From contig VGZA01000057.1 in the NCBI GenBank assembly GCA_016872775.1, positions 1 to 39,731 of the forward strand: DNA of 39,731 bases, read 5' to 3'. Each line of letters opens with the position of its first letter. The stretch's first letter is position 1. The translations under genes and the position numbers were made by a program. Source of the DNA: Planctomycetota bacterium. Lineage in GTDB: Bacteria > Planctomycetota > Planctomycetia > Pirellulales > Pirellulaceae. Shown here one piece after another: positions 19,027 to 28,273 of the stretch. The notes under the pieces are model-generated. The model saw nothing but the letters and a program-made list of their open reading frames with translations. It was not told the DNA's origin and made no database searches.

Positions 19027-19070
19027 GGTTCGTAGCTTAGCTGCAAAGGTTGCACGCCATCGGCGTGAGA

Positions 19071-20285
19071 TTATTTGCGAACCGCACGAGCGACGACCGA
19101 ACCGATTTGTCCGGCGAGCGGATTGACGAGGCCTTGGCCGTCGGGATGGACGCGATTGCTTAGCAACAGGTAATACAAATCAAGTTCAGGGTCGACCCAG
19201 AGCACGGTTCCGGTAAAGCCGCCGTGGCCGAAAGCCGAATCGCTCAGCAGCTTACCGCGGTTCGACGAGTATTTGCTGCGTTTATCCCATCCTAGTCCGC
19301 GGCGATTGCCAGGCAGTTCATAGGTGCGCGTCATTGCTTCGATCGATTCGGCGGACAGAATCTGCTGGTCGCCATGGCGGCCGCGGTCGAGCAACATCTG
19401 GGCAAAGATCGCCAGATCGTTCGCGGTGGAAAATAGCCCGGCATGTCCGGCGACGCCGTCCAAGAGGTACGCGCGTGGATCATGCACTTCGCCTTGCATC
19501 CATCGCCCCTCGCGTTTTTGCGTCGGGGCTGCCCGCTGCCGCAGGGCTTCCGCGGGCAGAAAGCCGGTCTCTGTCATTTCCAGCGGCTGAAACAGGTTTC
19601 GCTGGCAGAACTCGTCCAATCGCTGATCGCTTACCCGCTGCACAATCTCACCCAGCACGACAAAATTCACATCGGAATAGATGAACTTCGAGTCGAGAGG
19701 GGCTTGCAGCTTGAGTGCGCAGATGCGCTGCAACGCCGATGCGCGGCCATCCTGATAGTCGGCGATCGGGTTATCGGGCAAGAGTCCGCTTGTATGCAGC
19801 AGCAGATGCCGGATGGTCAAGGCCTGCTTGCCCTCGGCGGCAAATTCGGGAATGTACCGGGCCACCTCGTCGGACAAACGCAGCTTACTGCGCTCGACCA
19901 ACAGCATGATGCTACAGGCGGTTGCGATCGGTTTCGTTAGCGACGCCAGGTCGAACAACGTGTCGATGGTCATCGGCAGTGCAGTCGGTTCCAGTTGCCG
20001 TTGCCCGTAGGCCTTCAACCAGGCGATCCGTCCGCCGCGGCCCACACAGACGACGCACCCGGGCATCTTCTTTTCCGCCAGCCCATTTTCGACCAGCGGA
20101 TCAATGCGAGCCAATACCTGAGCGTCGAATCCGACCTGCTCGGGCTCGGCGCGTGGAATTGCAGCGGCGATCGCGCCGCCCGAGCGCGCAAGCGCCGCCG
20201 CGAAGCCAGCCAGGCCCAAAAACAGCCGCCGGTCGGGCCTCGCCGCGCGCCGTTGGTCACCAGGCCTGGAATCGCTGCCGCTCAT
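19071..20285 (-). CDS. Class C beta-lactamase-like serine hydrolase (S12 family), exported
   Basis: A 404-residue penicillin-recognising fold protein. The nucleophile motif is S115-L-T-K118, the second motif is Y202-S-D204 (YSD, common in S12 esterases and D-Ala peptidases rather than YxN of AmpC), and HGG in GHGGFTGT replaces KTG. The N-terminus PDRRLFLGLAGFAAALA resembles a Tat or anchor signal. The combination points to an esterase, D-aminopeptidase or peptidoglycan peptidase more than a resistance enzyme. Its start overlaps the alpha-2-macroglobulin stop by 4 bases (ATGA), so it is translated after that gene. Many Gram-negative bacteria couple alpha-2-macroglobulin to the penicillin-binding protein PBP1C; here this serine hydrolase takes that place. 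Confidence 0.9.
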   Translation of the reverse strand: MSGSDSRPGDQRRAARPDRRLFLGLAGFAAALARSGGAIAAAIPRAEPEQVGFDAQVLARIDPLVENGLAEKKMPGCVVCVGRGGRIAWLKAYGQRQLEPTALPMTIDTLFDLASLTKPIATACSIMLLVERSKLRLSDEVARYIPEFAAEGKQALTIRHLLLHTSGLLPDNPIADYQDGRASALQRICALKLQAPLDSKFIYSDVNFVVLGEIVQRVSDQRLDEFCQRNLFQPLEMTETGFLPAEALRQRAAPTQKREGRWMQGEVHDPRAYLLDGVAGHAGLFSTANDLAIFAQMLLDRGRHGDQQILSAESIEAMTRTYELPGNRRGLGWDKRSKYSSNRGKLLSDSAFGHGGFTGTVLWVDPELDLYYLLLSNRVHPDGQGLVNPLAGQIGSVVARAVRK

Positions 20286-23200
20286 TCGACCTTCAACAAG
20301 TGGCTTTCCGAATGACTGTTAAATTCCGGAGCATACATGCACTGGATCTGCGCAAAGCCTGTCTGATACTCGCCGCGATGCGCGACGCGGGTTGAATACT
20401 CGAAAACGTAGACTCCTTTAGGCAGATAGTCGATGAAGAAGTGACTGGCCGTGTCACGGGTCGATTCATAATAACCCAGGCCGTCCTGAAAACGGTACTG
20501 GGAAAGAACGTTTGTCGGCTCCGTCCCGCTGCCTCGGTAATCTTTCAAATGCACGAATTCCATGTCGCGATCAGTGCGCAGTTCGATACGAACCACTAAT
20601 TCGTCGCCGACATGAATCGGACCATTGACCGGCACCAGCTTGGGACCGGACGCCGTTGCTGTCTTGGTAAACAGGGCTTTCGTGAGTTTCAAGGGAGTGC
20701 CCTCGTAAGGGGTGACTTTACGCATATCTTCCAGGTACTGCCAGTGCACGCTGCCCCAGGAAACACCGGCATCCGTCTTGGTCACCTCGATCTTGCCGAA
20801 CTCCGGACGCACTTCGTTGCGCAGGAACTTTTGCTCATAGAACCCCGTGCCGGCCTCGACATCCTTGGGAGTGATCGGAGTGTCACCGAGCGTCACCTCG
20901 ACCAGCGCGTCGGACGCGAGCAACTGACTGCCTCGTAACAGCAGCGCGTAAATTGCATCGGCCGTACCCTTGGTGGTCTTCCAGTCCTGGGTCTGCTTCT
21001 GCTTGAGCAGCCAGACTTTGCAATCCTCGACCGATTCCATATCCGACAGCACTTCATCCAGTGCCTCGATCATCACTGCTTGCGTTTCGATCGGTGCCCG
21101 GTACCACCACCAGGAATGTTCCGTATCGCGCCAGAACATGCCCAGTTCCTCGTTCGAGACGGAGCGTTCCTTCAACGAGCGGACGATGCCTTTGCCTGCT
21201 TCGAGGTCACCAAATCGCTTCAACGCTAGCGCCAGATGGCCTTGTGACTGGCGATGCCCCAAGGCCAGCCAGTGCTTGCGAGCCTGGTTGAGGTAATAAT
21301 CGACCGCCTCGCGGTGCTCGGGCCCGACCGGCTTGTCTTCCAGGAAGAAACTGCGGCCGTACAGGTAGAAGGCGATCGTTGTGGTAAGGTGATTCTCGTC
21401 CTTGTTCTTGATGCGCTTGTACTGTTCCGTGATCCAGCCGTCGAGTCGTTCGAGAGACTTGATCGCAGGGCTGACGTCGAGCTGGACTCCCAGGTGCCGT
21501 AGCCGACCGAAACCGGTGGTGACGTAAAGCGTGATATAGTCGTTGCCGGGTCCGCCGGGAAACCAGGGCCAGGCACCGTCTTCGTACTGCATCTGGGCCA
21601 GCTTCGAGAAATTGCGAGTGGTCTCATCATTCAACCGGTTTTCGTCGAACAGAATTCCGACGTTGCGGCGCGCCTGACTTTCGCCTTGCGCGGCGCGGAC
21701 CCAGGGCGTTTCCTCGAGCACCACGCTCTTGAGATCCTGGTTCTTTTCCAGCGGGCTATCGAGCGCCGGAGTGCCCTTCCACTGCTCGAATACCTGACGA
21801 ATTTTCGGATCAGAAGCGGCGATATGTCGCGCCAGCAGGTTGGCGTAAAGCCGGTTAAAGACCTGCTCGCTGCACTCGTGCGGGTATTCCATCAGGTACG
21901 GCAGCGCCATTACCGCGTACCAGGACGGGTTAGATACCATCTGCACGGTAAGGCTCTCGTGTTTCAGCGAATCCGATTGGGCCGAATCACGCAGTTTATC
22001 GAAGACAAAGCTCCGCTTCTGCTTGCCGCGTAACGGCAACGGCAGCGACTCGGTGACCAGCACCCGGCGGGAAAGGACTGGGATCGTTCCTTCCTCCCCG
22101 TCGGCAAGTCGTCCTGTCGAACCGACCGCCTTGTACGTAATCGGTCCAAGTCCATCGGGGACGTTCAGCTTCCAGGAGAATCCTCGCGATTCAAGTGACG
22201 GGATTTCGAAAGGCAATTCCAGCTCTTTGTTCCCCAGCAGGTCGTCCACCGACTTTCCGGTGCGCGCGTCGGCGAACGTAATGCGAACCGTTCCCTTCTG
22301 TGTCGTTGGCGACTGGTTGGAGACCTTGACGGAGAATTCAAGCTGGTCGGACTCGCGCAGGAAACGCGGTGGGTTCGGTTGGATCATCAGCTCTCGGGCG
22401 GTCACGACGGAATCCCGTAGCAGCCCGCCGCGCAGCTGCCGATCGTGAGCGAATCCAAGGAACTTCCATTTGGTCAGTGTTTCCGGCATGGTGAATTCCA
22501 GCCGCACGTTGCCCTGCTTATCTGCAAGCAGATGCGGGAAGAAGAAAGCCGTCTCTTGCAGGTTGCGCCGCGGGTTGACGGTGCCGGCGTTGGGACTCTT
22601 CGCACCACCGCCTTCATCGCCGAGCGTCAAGTCGCCGCCTACCACGGCCATGTCGAAATTGGCTTCGCCTTCCGCGAGCGCGCTATTCGCGAGCTCTCTG
22701 TTCGACCGTCGCCCGAGGCGACCGCCGCCGCCGCCGCCGCCGCCCATCTCCGCGGCCGGCGCGCCGGGCGGTCCGCCGAAACCTCCGGGGGAGAACTTTA
22801 CCAAGGGGTGCCCCCCATCGAACCAGATGCTCGATTGCAGCTCCGGTGGAAACTGCCGATAGTACCAATTTTGTCCTTGCGCGTTGAGCGGAAAACCGCC
22901 GAGCATCTGCTGCAGGTTCTTGGCGTAATTGTCGAAGTGCAGGTGAATCTGAGAATTATCCTGGCGAAAAACGCCGAAGCCGGTTGGCCAGTCGTGAGGA
23001 CGAAATGCATCGAGCGATTCGTCGTACAGCGCCGCCACCATCTCCGCGACCGCTTGCTGCGCGTCGGGACCGCTGATCGTCGCCGTCCAGGTTTCTTTTT
23101 GCGCCGGTTCCAGTTTGGAAACAAAATGCTCCCAGCGCACGCGCAGTTCCTTGTTGCTCCAAGGTACGTCGACTCGCTGCTGCGTGATATAGCCTCGGTT

Positions 23201-26200
23201 TTCGCGCACCATCGTGATGCGCACGGTAAATCCGCCGCGATGCGACTCGGCCACGGGCATTCGCAGCGGTTGCTGTGTCGCCCCGGCCTCGGTCCAATAC
23301 GCCTGGATGACCTTGCGGCGGTGCTCGACTTCCACGAAAGCTCGAGCCCGATCGTAGCCCGATCCCCAGATGGCAACAAAGTCCTGTCCCGGTTCGACGC
23401 TCCAGCTGCGGGCGGCAACGTGATGCGGGATCCTGGCCGTCAGCGTCTTGGAGCTAGGGTCGATCACATGCACTGGCAAGCGGCTGGTGACTTTCTTGCC
23501 AAAGCGATCTTTGGTTTCCAGCACGATGCGGTAGAGCCCCGCCGGCAACTTCACGGCCAGTTTTGCTTTGCCGGCCCCATCCGTCGTCAGCCCATGTTCC
23601 TCGATCAGTTCTCCGAGCGGCCAGGTATTCGGATCGGCCGGGTCGAAAGGCGGTTCCTTATCGCCCGGATCACGCTCGCCCGGCTTTCGGGCTGGACGCG
23701 TACCGGCAGCGATGGAACCAGGCAGAAGGCGAGGCCGAGTGACCTTTTCTGGTTCCTTGAGCCGGTGCAGCCGCAGTTGCACGTCGGCGGTCTGGCCTTC
23801 TCCGTCCAGTGACTGGGTGACGACGGCCACTTCAATCGGTTCGTCGACGGTCAGATATTGCCCCGCGGACAGTTCGGCCGCCAATGCCGCGTAACCGACG
23901 CGAACGACCCGATCGGTCGAACGGGTTTCGCCGGCGTTATCGGTCACGTCGACGTGAATGGAGTATTGGAATACCGGTTCGTCGGATTCGGCGACGGAAA
24001 GATCGGGCCGCGCGGTGAACTCGAATTCGAGCGATCCGTCGGACTTGGTGACGGTGGCGCCGCGCGCGATTTCCTGGCTGCCCTGCGAGCCACCCGGCGG
24101 CTGGCGCCAGGAATAGAACCAGCTCCACCAGATCGGATATTGCACCTGCCGCACGACGCGATAACGGACCTTGGCGCCGTCGATGGCGGCACCGGTATAG
24201 CCGATCGCTTTTCCGTGGACTTTCACGACGTCGTTCAATCGGGGCGATTCCTTGGGCGGGTCAACTGTCACTTGGAACTTCGGCCGCTTGTACTCCTCCA
24301 CACTGAAATAGGCCTGCCCCGCTGGTCCGCCCTCGACACGAATCGACATCTGCCCCAACAACCGGCCGCGCGGTGCGATGAAACTGCCGCTGACGGAACC
24401 GTAGTCGTTGGATTGAACCTGCTGGCGAGCGACCTCCTGGTTGTTGGCGTCGCTGAAAATCACCGTCAGCGACTGCTGCTTGAGCGTTTCATAATTGTCT
24501 TTCTCATACTGGGCGGCGATACAGATTCCCTTGAATTGGATGGTCTGCCCAGGACGATAGATCGAGCGATCGGTGAAGAAAATTGTCTGCTGGTGTTCGA
24601 CCGCATCACCCTGCGGAAATACGTGGTAGTCTTGGGCACCAGCCAGCTGCTGGTCTTTGTAACGCACCACAATCTGCCCGCGTTGGTGCTGCTTTCCCGG
24701 CAACGCAAACTGGCCATTGCCGTCCGTTGCGACCTTCGGGCCGGGTTCCACGTTCTGGTTATTGTTGGGCCGATAGTAGATCTGCACCTCCGCGCCGGCG
24801 ATCGGTTCGCCCGAGTTGGCATCGAGGACAAAGCCACGGATCCGCTCGGAGCCGGTCTGCAGAGTGCTGACGAGTGCCAGAGTACTGACCCAGACATCGG
24901 TCACCTGGATCAAGTTGTTGTTTTCCTGGAACTTTTCGTTGTGGCTCGAGATCAGGAAATAGAATCCCGGCTTCAGTTCGGCGGGGACCGCCACCTGCTG
25001 ATCGCGTTGTCGAAAATCGTCGGTGGCTTCGAGGTTGCTTGACCACTGGTAATCCGGCCGCCGCGCCAGGAACTGCTTCATCTCGTCATCGAGCTCTTCC
25101 GGGCGATAGCGGCGTGGCTTCAGCCGGCCGGTCCAATCGGCCCGATACAGCCGGAAGTAGATCTTGGTGAGGTTTTTGTATTGCACCTGAATGCCGGCAT
25201 TGGGCTGATTCCAGACGCGTTCGGTGAAGATCTGGCATTCGGGGTGTTCGATCTGTGCCACGAGCATGCGGCACTGGTCCGCGCCGGGCGATATCGGAAA
25301 CGCATTGATCGCCTCTTGTCCCAGTTCGCGGGCTTCCAGTGGCTCCTCAACTTGCAGTTCCGATGCCAACTGGAATCGGGCCATCGCCGAAACCTCGTGG
25401 TCGCCCCAGCGGGCGATGAATTGCCGCAGTGCCTGGCGGTACCGCGGGGATTTTTCCTCGCCCACGGCATGGTTGAAACCAAAGCGAAGGCGAGCCAATT
25501 CCAGATCCAGCCAGGCGGTGCGATCATCGTCGTTAGCGTGCGCGGCGAGCAGTTGTTGTAAGAGGCGTATGCCTTTGAGCAGATTCGAATCGTTGTCGGT
25601 CGTTTCCGGCTTCCACGACTGGAATTCGGCACTTTCGGCAAAAATCGGGCTGGAGGCCAGTAGATCGAAGGCGTTTTCGGCTCGCGCTCCGGCCTGCTCG
25701 CCCGCGCCGTAGAATTCCAAGGCCTGCGCCGCGATGAAATCAAGCAGCGTGGGCCGGTAGCTGTCGGGATAGGAGCCTTTGACAAGCAGTGCATCCCAGT
25801 CGGTTACCGGCACCTTGGCAAGTGCCTCAGGGGTGGCCAGGGCCGCCGAAAAGTGTTTGTCGATTTCGGCGAACAGACGTGGCAGATCCCAAGTGGTAAA
25901 GTCCTTGCCGGGCGGGGCTGTGGTGGCGGTCCGCTGCATGAACCGCCAGCGATTGATCTCAAAATAGCTCCAATACCAGCTTGCCAGCAGCGATTGCAGG
26001 ATCGGTCGAGTTCCCTCGGGGGCAGCGTCCAAAGCCGCCTCCAGCCGCACGATCCGCTCTTCCGGCTTGTTGCCCTCAATATTCCCACGCAGGGCGATCT
26101 TCATCGCCAACGCCTTGACCGCCTCGGGAAAGGCTTTTTCCTTGAGCGCGGCTTTTTCGATCGGGTCGAGCAACTCAATGGCCGACTTTGGCAGCCCTTT

Positions 26201-26314
26201 TTTGATTGCCTCGTCAACCTTTTTCCACTGAGCGTCCCTGGGACCGGCGTTGACCACGTTGGGGCCTTGGACTAGCAGGATCACCGAAATCGCGCACAAT
26301 AAGAGCGTTCGCAT
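20282..26314 (-). CDS. Bacterial alpha-2-macroglobulin family protein with thioester motif
   Basis: A 2010-residue secreted protein. The signal peptide is MRTLLLCAISVILLV with cleavage likely after VVNA (residue 23); no lipobox cysteine is present. The first 450 residues look helical and repeat-like. A carboxypeptidase-regulatory/MG-like domain lies at about 495-560 (FVLDANSGEPIAGAEV), then MG2 with SIYRPGQTIQFKG near 580. A Gly-rich linker at about 1170-1250 sits where the protease bait region is expected, just before FFFPHLLADKQGN and FTMPETLTKWKF. The thioester motif is C1481-S-E-Q1484 in YPHECSEQVF, followed by the helical thioester domain and a C-terminal receptor-like region. The expected role is trapping foreign proteases in the cell envelope. 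The preferred start is ATG 26314; the frame is open to 26398 without conserved sequence. It overlaps the serine hydrolase gene by 4 bases. Confidence 0.94.
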   Translation of the reverse strand: MRTLLLCAISVILLVQGPNVVNAGPRDAQWKKVDEAIKKGLPKSAIELLDPIEKAALKEKAFPEAVKALAMKIALRGNIEGNKPEERIVRLEAALDAAPEGTRPILQSLLASWYWSYFEINRWRFMQRTATTAPPGKDFTTWDLPRLFAEIDKHFSAALATPEALAKVPVTDWDALLVKGSYPDSYRPTLLDFIAAQALEFYGAGEQAGARAENAFDLLASSPIFAESAEFQSWKPETTDNDSNLLKGIRLLQQLLAAHANDDDRTAWLDLELARLRFGFNHAVGEEKSPRYRQALRQFIARWGDHEVSAMARFQLASELQVEEPLEARELGQEAINAFPISPGADQCRMLVAQIEHPECQIFTERVWNQPNAGIQVQYKNLTKIYFRLYRADWTGRLKPRRYRPEELDDEMKQFLARRPDYQWSSNLEATDDFRQRDQQVAVPAELKPGFYFLISSHNEKFQENNNLIQVTDVWVSTLALVSTLQTGSERIRGFVLDANSGEPIAGAEVQIYYRPNNNQNVEPGPKVATDGNGQFALPGKQHQRGQIVVRYKDQQLAGAQDYHVFPQGDAVEHQQTIFFTDRSIYRPGQTIQFKGICIAAQYEKDNYETLKQQSLTVIFSDANNQEVARQQVQSNDYGSVSGSFIAPRGRLLGQMSIRVEGGPAGQAYFSVEEYKRPKFQVTVDPPKESPRLNDVVKVHGKAIGYTGAAIDGAKVRYRVVRQVQYPIWWSWFYSWRQPPGGSQGSQEIARGATVTKSDGSLEFEFTARPDLSVAESDEPVFQYSIHVDVTDNAGETRSTDRVVRVGYAALAAELSAGQYLTVDEPIEVAVVTQSLDGEGQTADVQLRLHRLKEPEKVTRPRLLPGSIAAGTRPARKPGERDPGDKEPPFDPADPNTWPLGELIEEHGLTTDGAGKAKLAVKLPAGLYRIVLETKDRFGKKVTSRLPVHVIDPSSKTLTARIPHHVAARSWSVEPGQDFVAIWGSGYDRARAFVEVEHRRKVIQAYWTEAGATQQPLRMPVAESHRGGFTVRITMVRENRGYITQQRVDVPWSNKELRVRWEHFVSKLEPAQKETWTATISGPDAQQAVAEMVAALYDESLDAFRPHDWPTGFGVFRQDNSQIHLHFDNYAKNLQQMLGGFPLNAQGQNWYYRQFPPELQSSIWFDGGHPLVKFSPGGFGGPPGAPAAEMGGGGGGGGRLGRRSNRELANSALAEGEANFDMAVVGGDLTLGDEGGGAKSPNAGTVNPRRNLQETAFFFPHLLADKQGNVRLEFTMPETLTKWKFLGFAHDRQLRGGLLRDSVVTARELMIQPNPPRFLRESDQLEFSVKVSNQSPTTQKGTVRITFADARTGKSVDDLLGNKELELPFEIPSLESRGFSWKLNVPDGLGPITYKAVGSTGRLADGEEGTIPVLSRRVLVTESLPLPLRGKQKRSFVFDKLRDSAQSDSLKHESLTVQMVSNPSWYAVMALPYLMEYPHECSEQVFNRLYANLLARHIAASDPKIRQVFEQWKGTPALDSPLEKNQDLKSVVLEETPWVRAAQGESQARRNVGILFDENRLNDETTRNFSKLAQMQYEDGAWPWFPGGPGNDYITLYVTTGFGRLRHLGVQLDVSPAIKSLERLDGWITEQYKRIKNKDENHLTTTIAFYLYGRSFFLEDKPVGPEHREAVDYYLNQARKHWLALGHRQSQGHLALALKRFGDLEAGKGIVRSLKERSVSNEELGMFWRDTEHSWWWYRAPIETQAVMIEALDEVLSDMESVEDCKVWLLKQKQTQDWKTTKGTADAIYALLLRGSQLLASDALVEVTLGDTPITPKDVEAGTGFYEQKFLRNEVRPEFGKIEVTKTDAGVSWGSVHWQYLEDMRKVTPYEGTPLKLTKALFTKTATASGPKLVPVNGPIHVGDELVVRIELRTDRDMEFVHLKDYRGSGTEPTNVLSQYRFQDGLGYYESTRDTASHFFIDYLPKGVYVFEYSTRVAHRGEYQTGFAQIQCMYAPEFNSHSESHLLKVE
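22721..22744. repeat. GGC/GCC trinucleotide run encoding eight glycines
   Basis: Eight consecutive Gly codons (residues 1191-1198 of the alpha-2-macroglobulin, nearly all GGC) form a 24-bp trinucleotide repeat. It lies in the predicted bait region. Slippage would change the linker length without a frameshift. Confidence 0.9.
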
Positions 26315-26433
26315 GCATGATATCCCGGAAAAGTGTGGGAAATAGCCCCCTCGCTGGATTGCACGGATGTGCCCATTCCGTCTTTGGACGCCGGACACCG
26401 TTCGCGGGTTCCCGATCGACTCCCAGTTTTTGC

Positions 26434-26478
26434 GGTTGCCCAGTTTCTGGTTGCCTAGTTCCTGGTTACCCAGTTGCT
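26434..26478. repeat. Three degenerate 15-bp tandem repeats in intergenic region
   Basis: Units at 26434-26448, 26449-26463 and 26464-26478 follow the consensus GGTTgCCcAGTTtCT with one to three differences. They lie between the divergent alpha-2-macroglobulin and cysteine-desulfurase genes, within the 230 bp that must contain both promoters. Confidence 0.75.
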
Positions 26479-26544
26479 GACAAAAGGGCGGCGTTGGGAT
26501 TCGAAAGGTGTTCGCGACTTAGTGATTGAACAGGAAACTGAAGA

Positions 26545-27708
26545 ATGCGTCGAGTATACCTGGACAACGCCGCGACGAGTTGGCCCAAGCCTCCGCAGGT
26601 TTACCAGGCAGTGGAGTACGCGATGCGGCAGCTCGGCGCGCCGGCCGGGCGGGGAAATTACGCCGAAGCGGCGGAAGTGGATGGGGCGATTCGCGAGACG
26701 CGCCGCCTCGTCGCCAACCTCCTCGGCGCCGGCGACGCTCGGCAGGTGATTTTCGCCGCCAATGGTACGGACGCATTAAACCTGATCCTGCAAGGACTCC
26801 TCGGCAACTCGGACCATGTGGTCGCGACCGACTTGGAACACAATTCGGTGCTGCGTCCGTTGCGTTATTTGCACGATCGCCACAGTGTCGCGTCCACCCT
26901 GTTGCCGGTCGGCGCCCAGGGAGTAGTCGACCCGGACGATTTCCGCAAAGCGGTCTGTTCGCGTACCCGCCTGTTTGTTGTGTCGCATGCATCCAATGTC
27001 ACCGGCGCGATTCAACCGGTGTCCGAAATCGCGGCGATCGCCAAAGACCATGGAATTCCGCTGTTGGTCGATGCGGCGCAAACGGTTGGACATTGGGATC
27101 AATCGCCCGTATCCCTGGGTGCGTCGCTGGTCGCCGCGTCGGGACATAAGGGAGCGCTCGGGCCTTTGGGAACCGGCCTCGTTTATATCGCGTCCGAACT
27201 CGTCGAAAAGATCGCGCCGCGGCGCCTGGGGGGAACCGGCACCGAGAGCGAATCAGACCAGCAACCGGAGCAACTGCCGGAAAAGTACGAATCCGGCAAT
27301 CTGAACGTACCAGGGATTCTGGGACTACGAGCGGGCCTCGAATGGATCGCCGAGCAGGGCCTGGAGACGCTTCGACGCCACGAACAGGATCTGACGACCA
27401 GTTTGCTCGACGCGTTCTCCTCGATCCCGGGCCTGCGATGTTACGGTCCCCCTGCGGGGCGCAATCGGGTAGGAGTGATCAGCATCGCGTTGGAGGGAGT
27501 GGAAAATCACGAACTGGCGGCCATTCTGGAGTCGAGTTATCGGATCCAGGTTCGGGCCGGTCTGCATTGTGCTCCAAGAATCCACCGCTCCCTGGGCACA
27601 TTCGCGGCTGGCGGCACGGTCCGCTTCAGTATCGGGCCGTTTACCACGCGCGATGACATCATCCTGGCCGCCGATGCGGTCCGCAAAATCGGCGAAACTC
27701 TGCGGTAA
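26545..27708 (+). CDS. Cysteine desulfurase-family (class V aminotransferase) protein
   Basis: A 387-residue PLP enzyme of the SufS/CsdA-like group. It has the N-terminal LDNAATSWPKP, AANGTDALNLILQG, the histidine of TDLEHNSV, VDAAQTVGH (aspartate to pyridine N), the Schiff-base lysine K202 in ASGHKGALG, and the catalytic persulfide-forming cysteine C342 in RAGLHCAPRIHRS. It would release sulfur from cysteine for Fe-S clusters or other thio-cofactors. It belongs to the smaller subgroup of class V enzymes often encoded singly. No suf or isc scaffold gene is adjacent, so the sulfur acceptor is unknown. The start ATG 26545 gives MRRVYLDNAATSW, as in relatives; no clear Shine-Dalgarno sequence precedes it. 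Confidence 0.92.
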   Translation: MRRVYLDNAATSWPKPPQVYQAVEYAMRQLGAPAGRGNYAEAAEVDGAIRETRRLVANLLGAGDARQVIFAANGTDALNLILQGLLGNSDHVVATDLEHNSVLRPLRYLHDRHSVASTLLPVGAQGVVDPDDFRKAVCSRTRLFVVSHASNVTGAIQPVSEIAAIAKDHGIPLLVDAAQTVGHWDQSPVSLGASLVAASGHKGALGPLGTGLVYIASELVEKIAPRRLGGTGTESESDQQPEQLPEKYESGNLNVPGILGLRAGLEWIAEQGLETLRRHEQDLTTSLLDAFSSIPGLRCYGPPAGRNRVGVISIALEGVENHELAAILESSYRIQVRAGLHCAPRIHRSLGTFAAGGTVRFSIGPFTTRDDIILAADAVRKIGETLR

Positions 27709-27853
27709 ACGATTGACATTTTTGCATCGGGGGAGTCTCATGGCGGCCGCGCGAAGAACGGCCAGCGACCAGGACCCGCCGCAAATCAGGCCGCGCGAAG
27801 CCTGCGGCCACCGCAAATGGTCAAGTCCGCAAATCGCGATCAGGAACAAAATC

Positions 27854-28273
27854 ATGAAATCGGAGGAATGGTACAAGAAAGGCCTGCGATTCGAATGCTC
27901 GCAGTGCGGGGATTGCTGCACCGGCGCGCCGGGGTTCATCTGGGTGAACCAGCAGGAGATCGAGGCGCTGGCAGCCCTCATTGACGAATCGGACCTGGAT
28001 CGATTCCTCGAGAAGTACACCAGAAAAGTCGGGATTCGCCGCACGCTGATCGATTTTCCGAACGGCGACTGCGTGTTTTTCGACAATCAGAAGCGTTGCT
28101 GCACGGTCTACGCCGCGCGACCAAGGCAGTGCCGGACGTGGCCGTTCTGGGATTCCAATCTCAAGTCGCCGGAAGCGTGGGCGCAGACTTGCAAAGTCTG
28201 TCCTGGCAGCGGCCAGGGCCGATTGTATTCGATTGAGGAGATCGAGACGCAACGGAAAGTGATTCAGATCTGA
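27854..28273 (+). CDS. YkgJ family cysteine-cluster protein
   Basis: A 139-residue protein of the YkgJ/UPF0153 type (zinc- or iron-chelating cysteine cluster). The N-terminal cluster is C-S-Q-C-G-D-C-C near residues 15-22, followed by CVFF, a CC pair in KRCCTVYAARPRQCRTWPF and the final CKVCPG. The pattern is that of a metal-binding protein; the biochemical role of the family is not settled. The start ATG 27854 (MKSEEWYKKGLRF) has AGGAA upstream; the frame is open much further upstream but that part has no conserved sequence and overlaps the cysteine desulfurase gene. The 3' end overlaps the convergent membrane-protein gene by 10 bases. Confidence 0.85.
   Translation: MKSEEWYKKGLRFECSQCGDCCTGAPGFIWVNQQEIEALAALIDESDLDRFLEKYTRKVGIRRTLIDFPNGDCVFFDNQKRCCTVYAARPRQCRTWPFWDSNLKSPEAWAQTCKVCPGSGQGRLYSIEEIETQRKVIQI

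Noticed and set aside
19071-20285. AmpC-type beta-lactamase resistance gene
   Set aside because: The second and third motifs (YSD, HGG) are those of S12 esterases and peptidases, and no ampR regulator is present.
22445-25042. Two long plus-strand frames (455 and 394 codons) inside the alpha-2-macroglobulin gene
   Set aside because: The minus-strand gene has domains and a thioester motif throughout; the plus-strand frames are compositional shadows.
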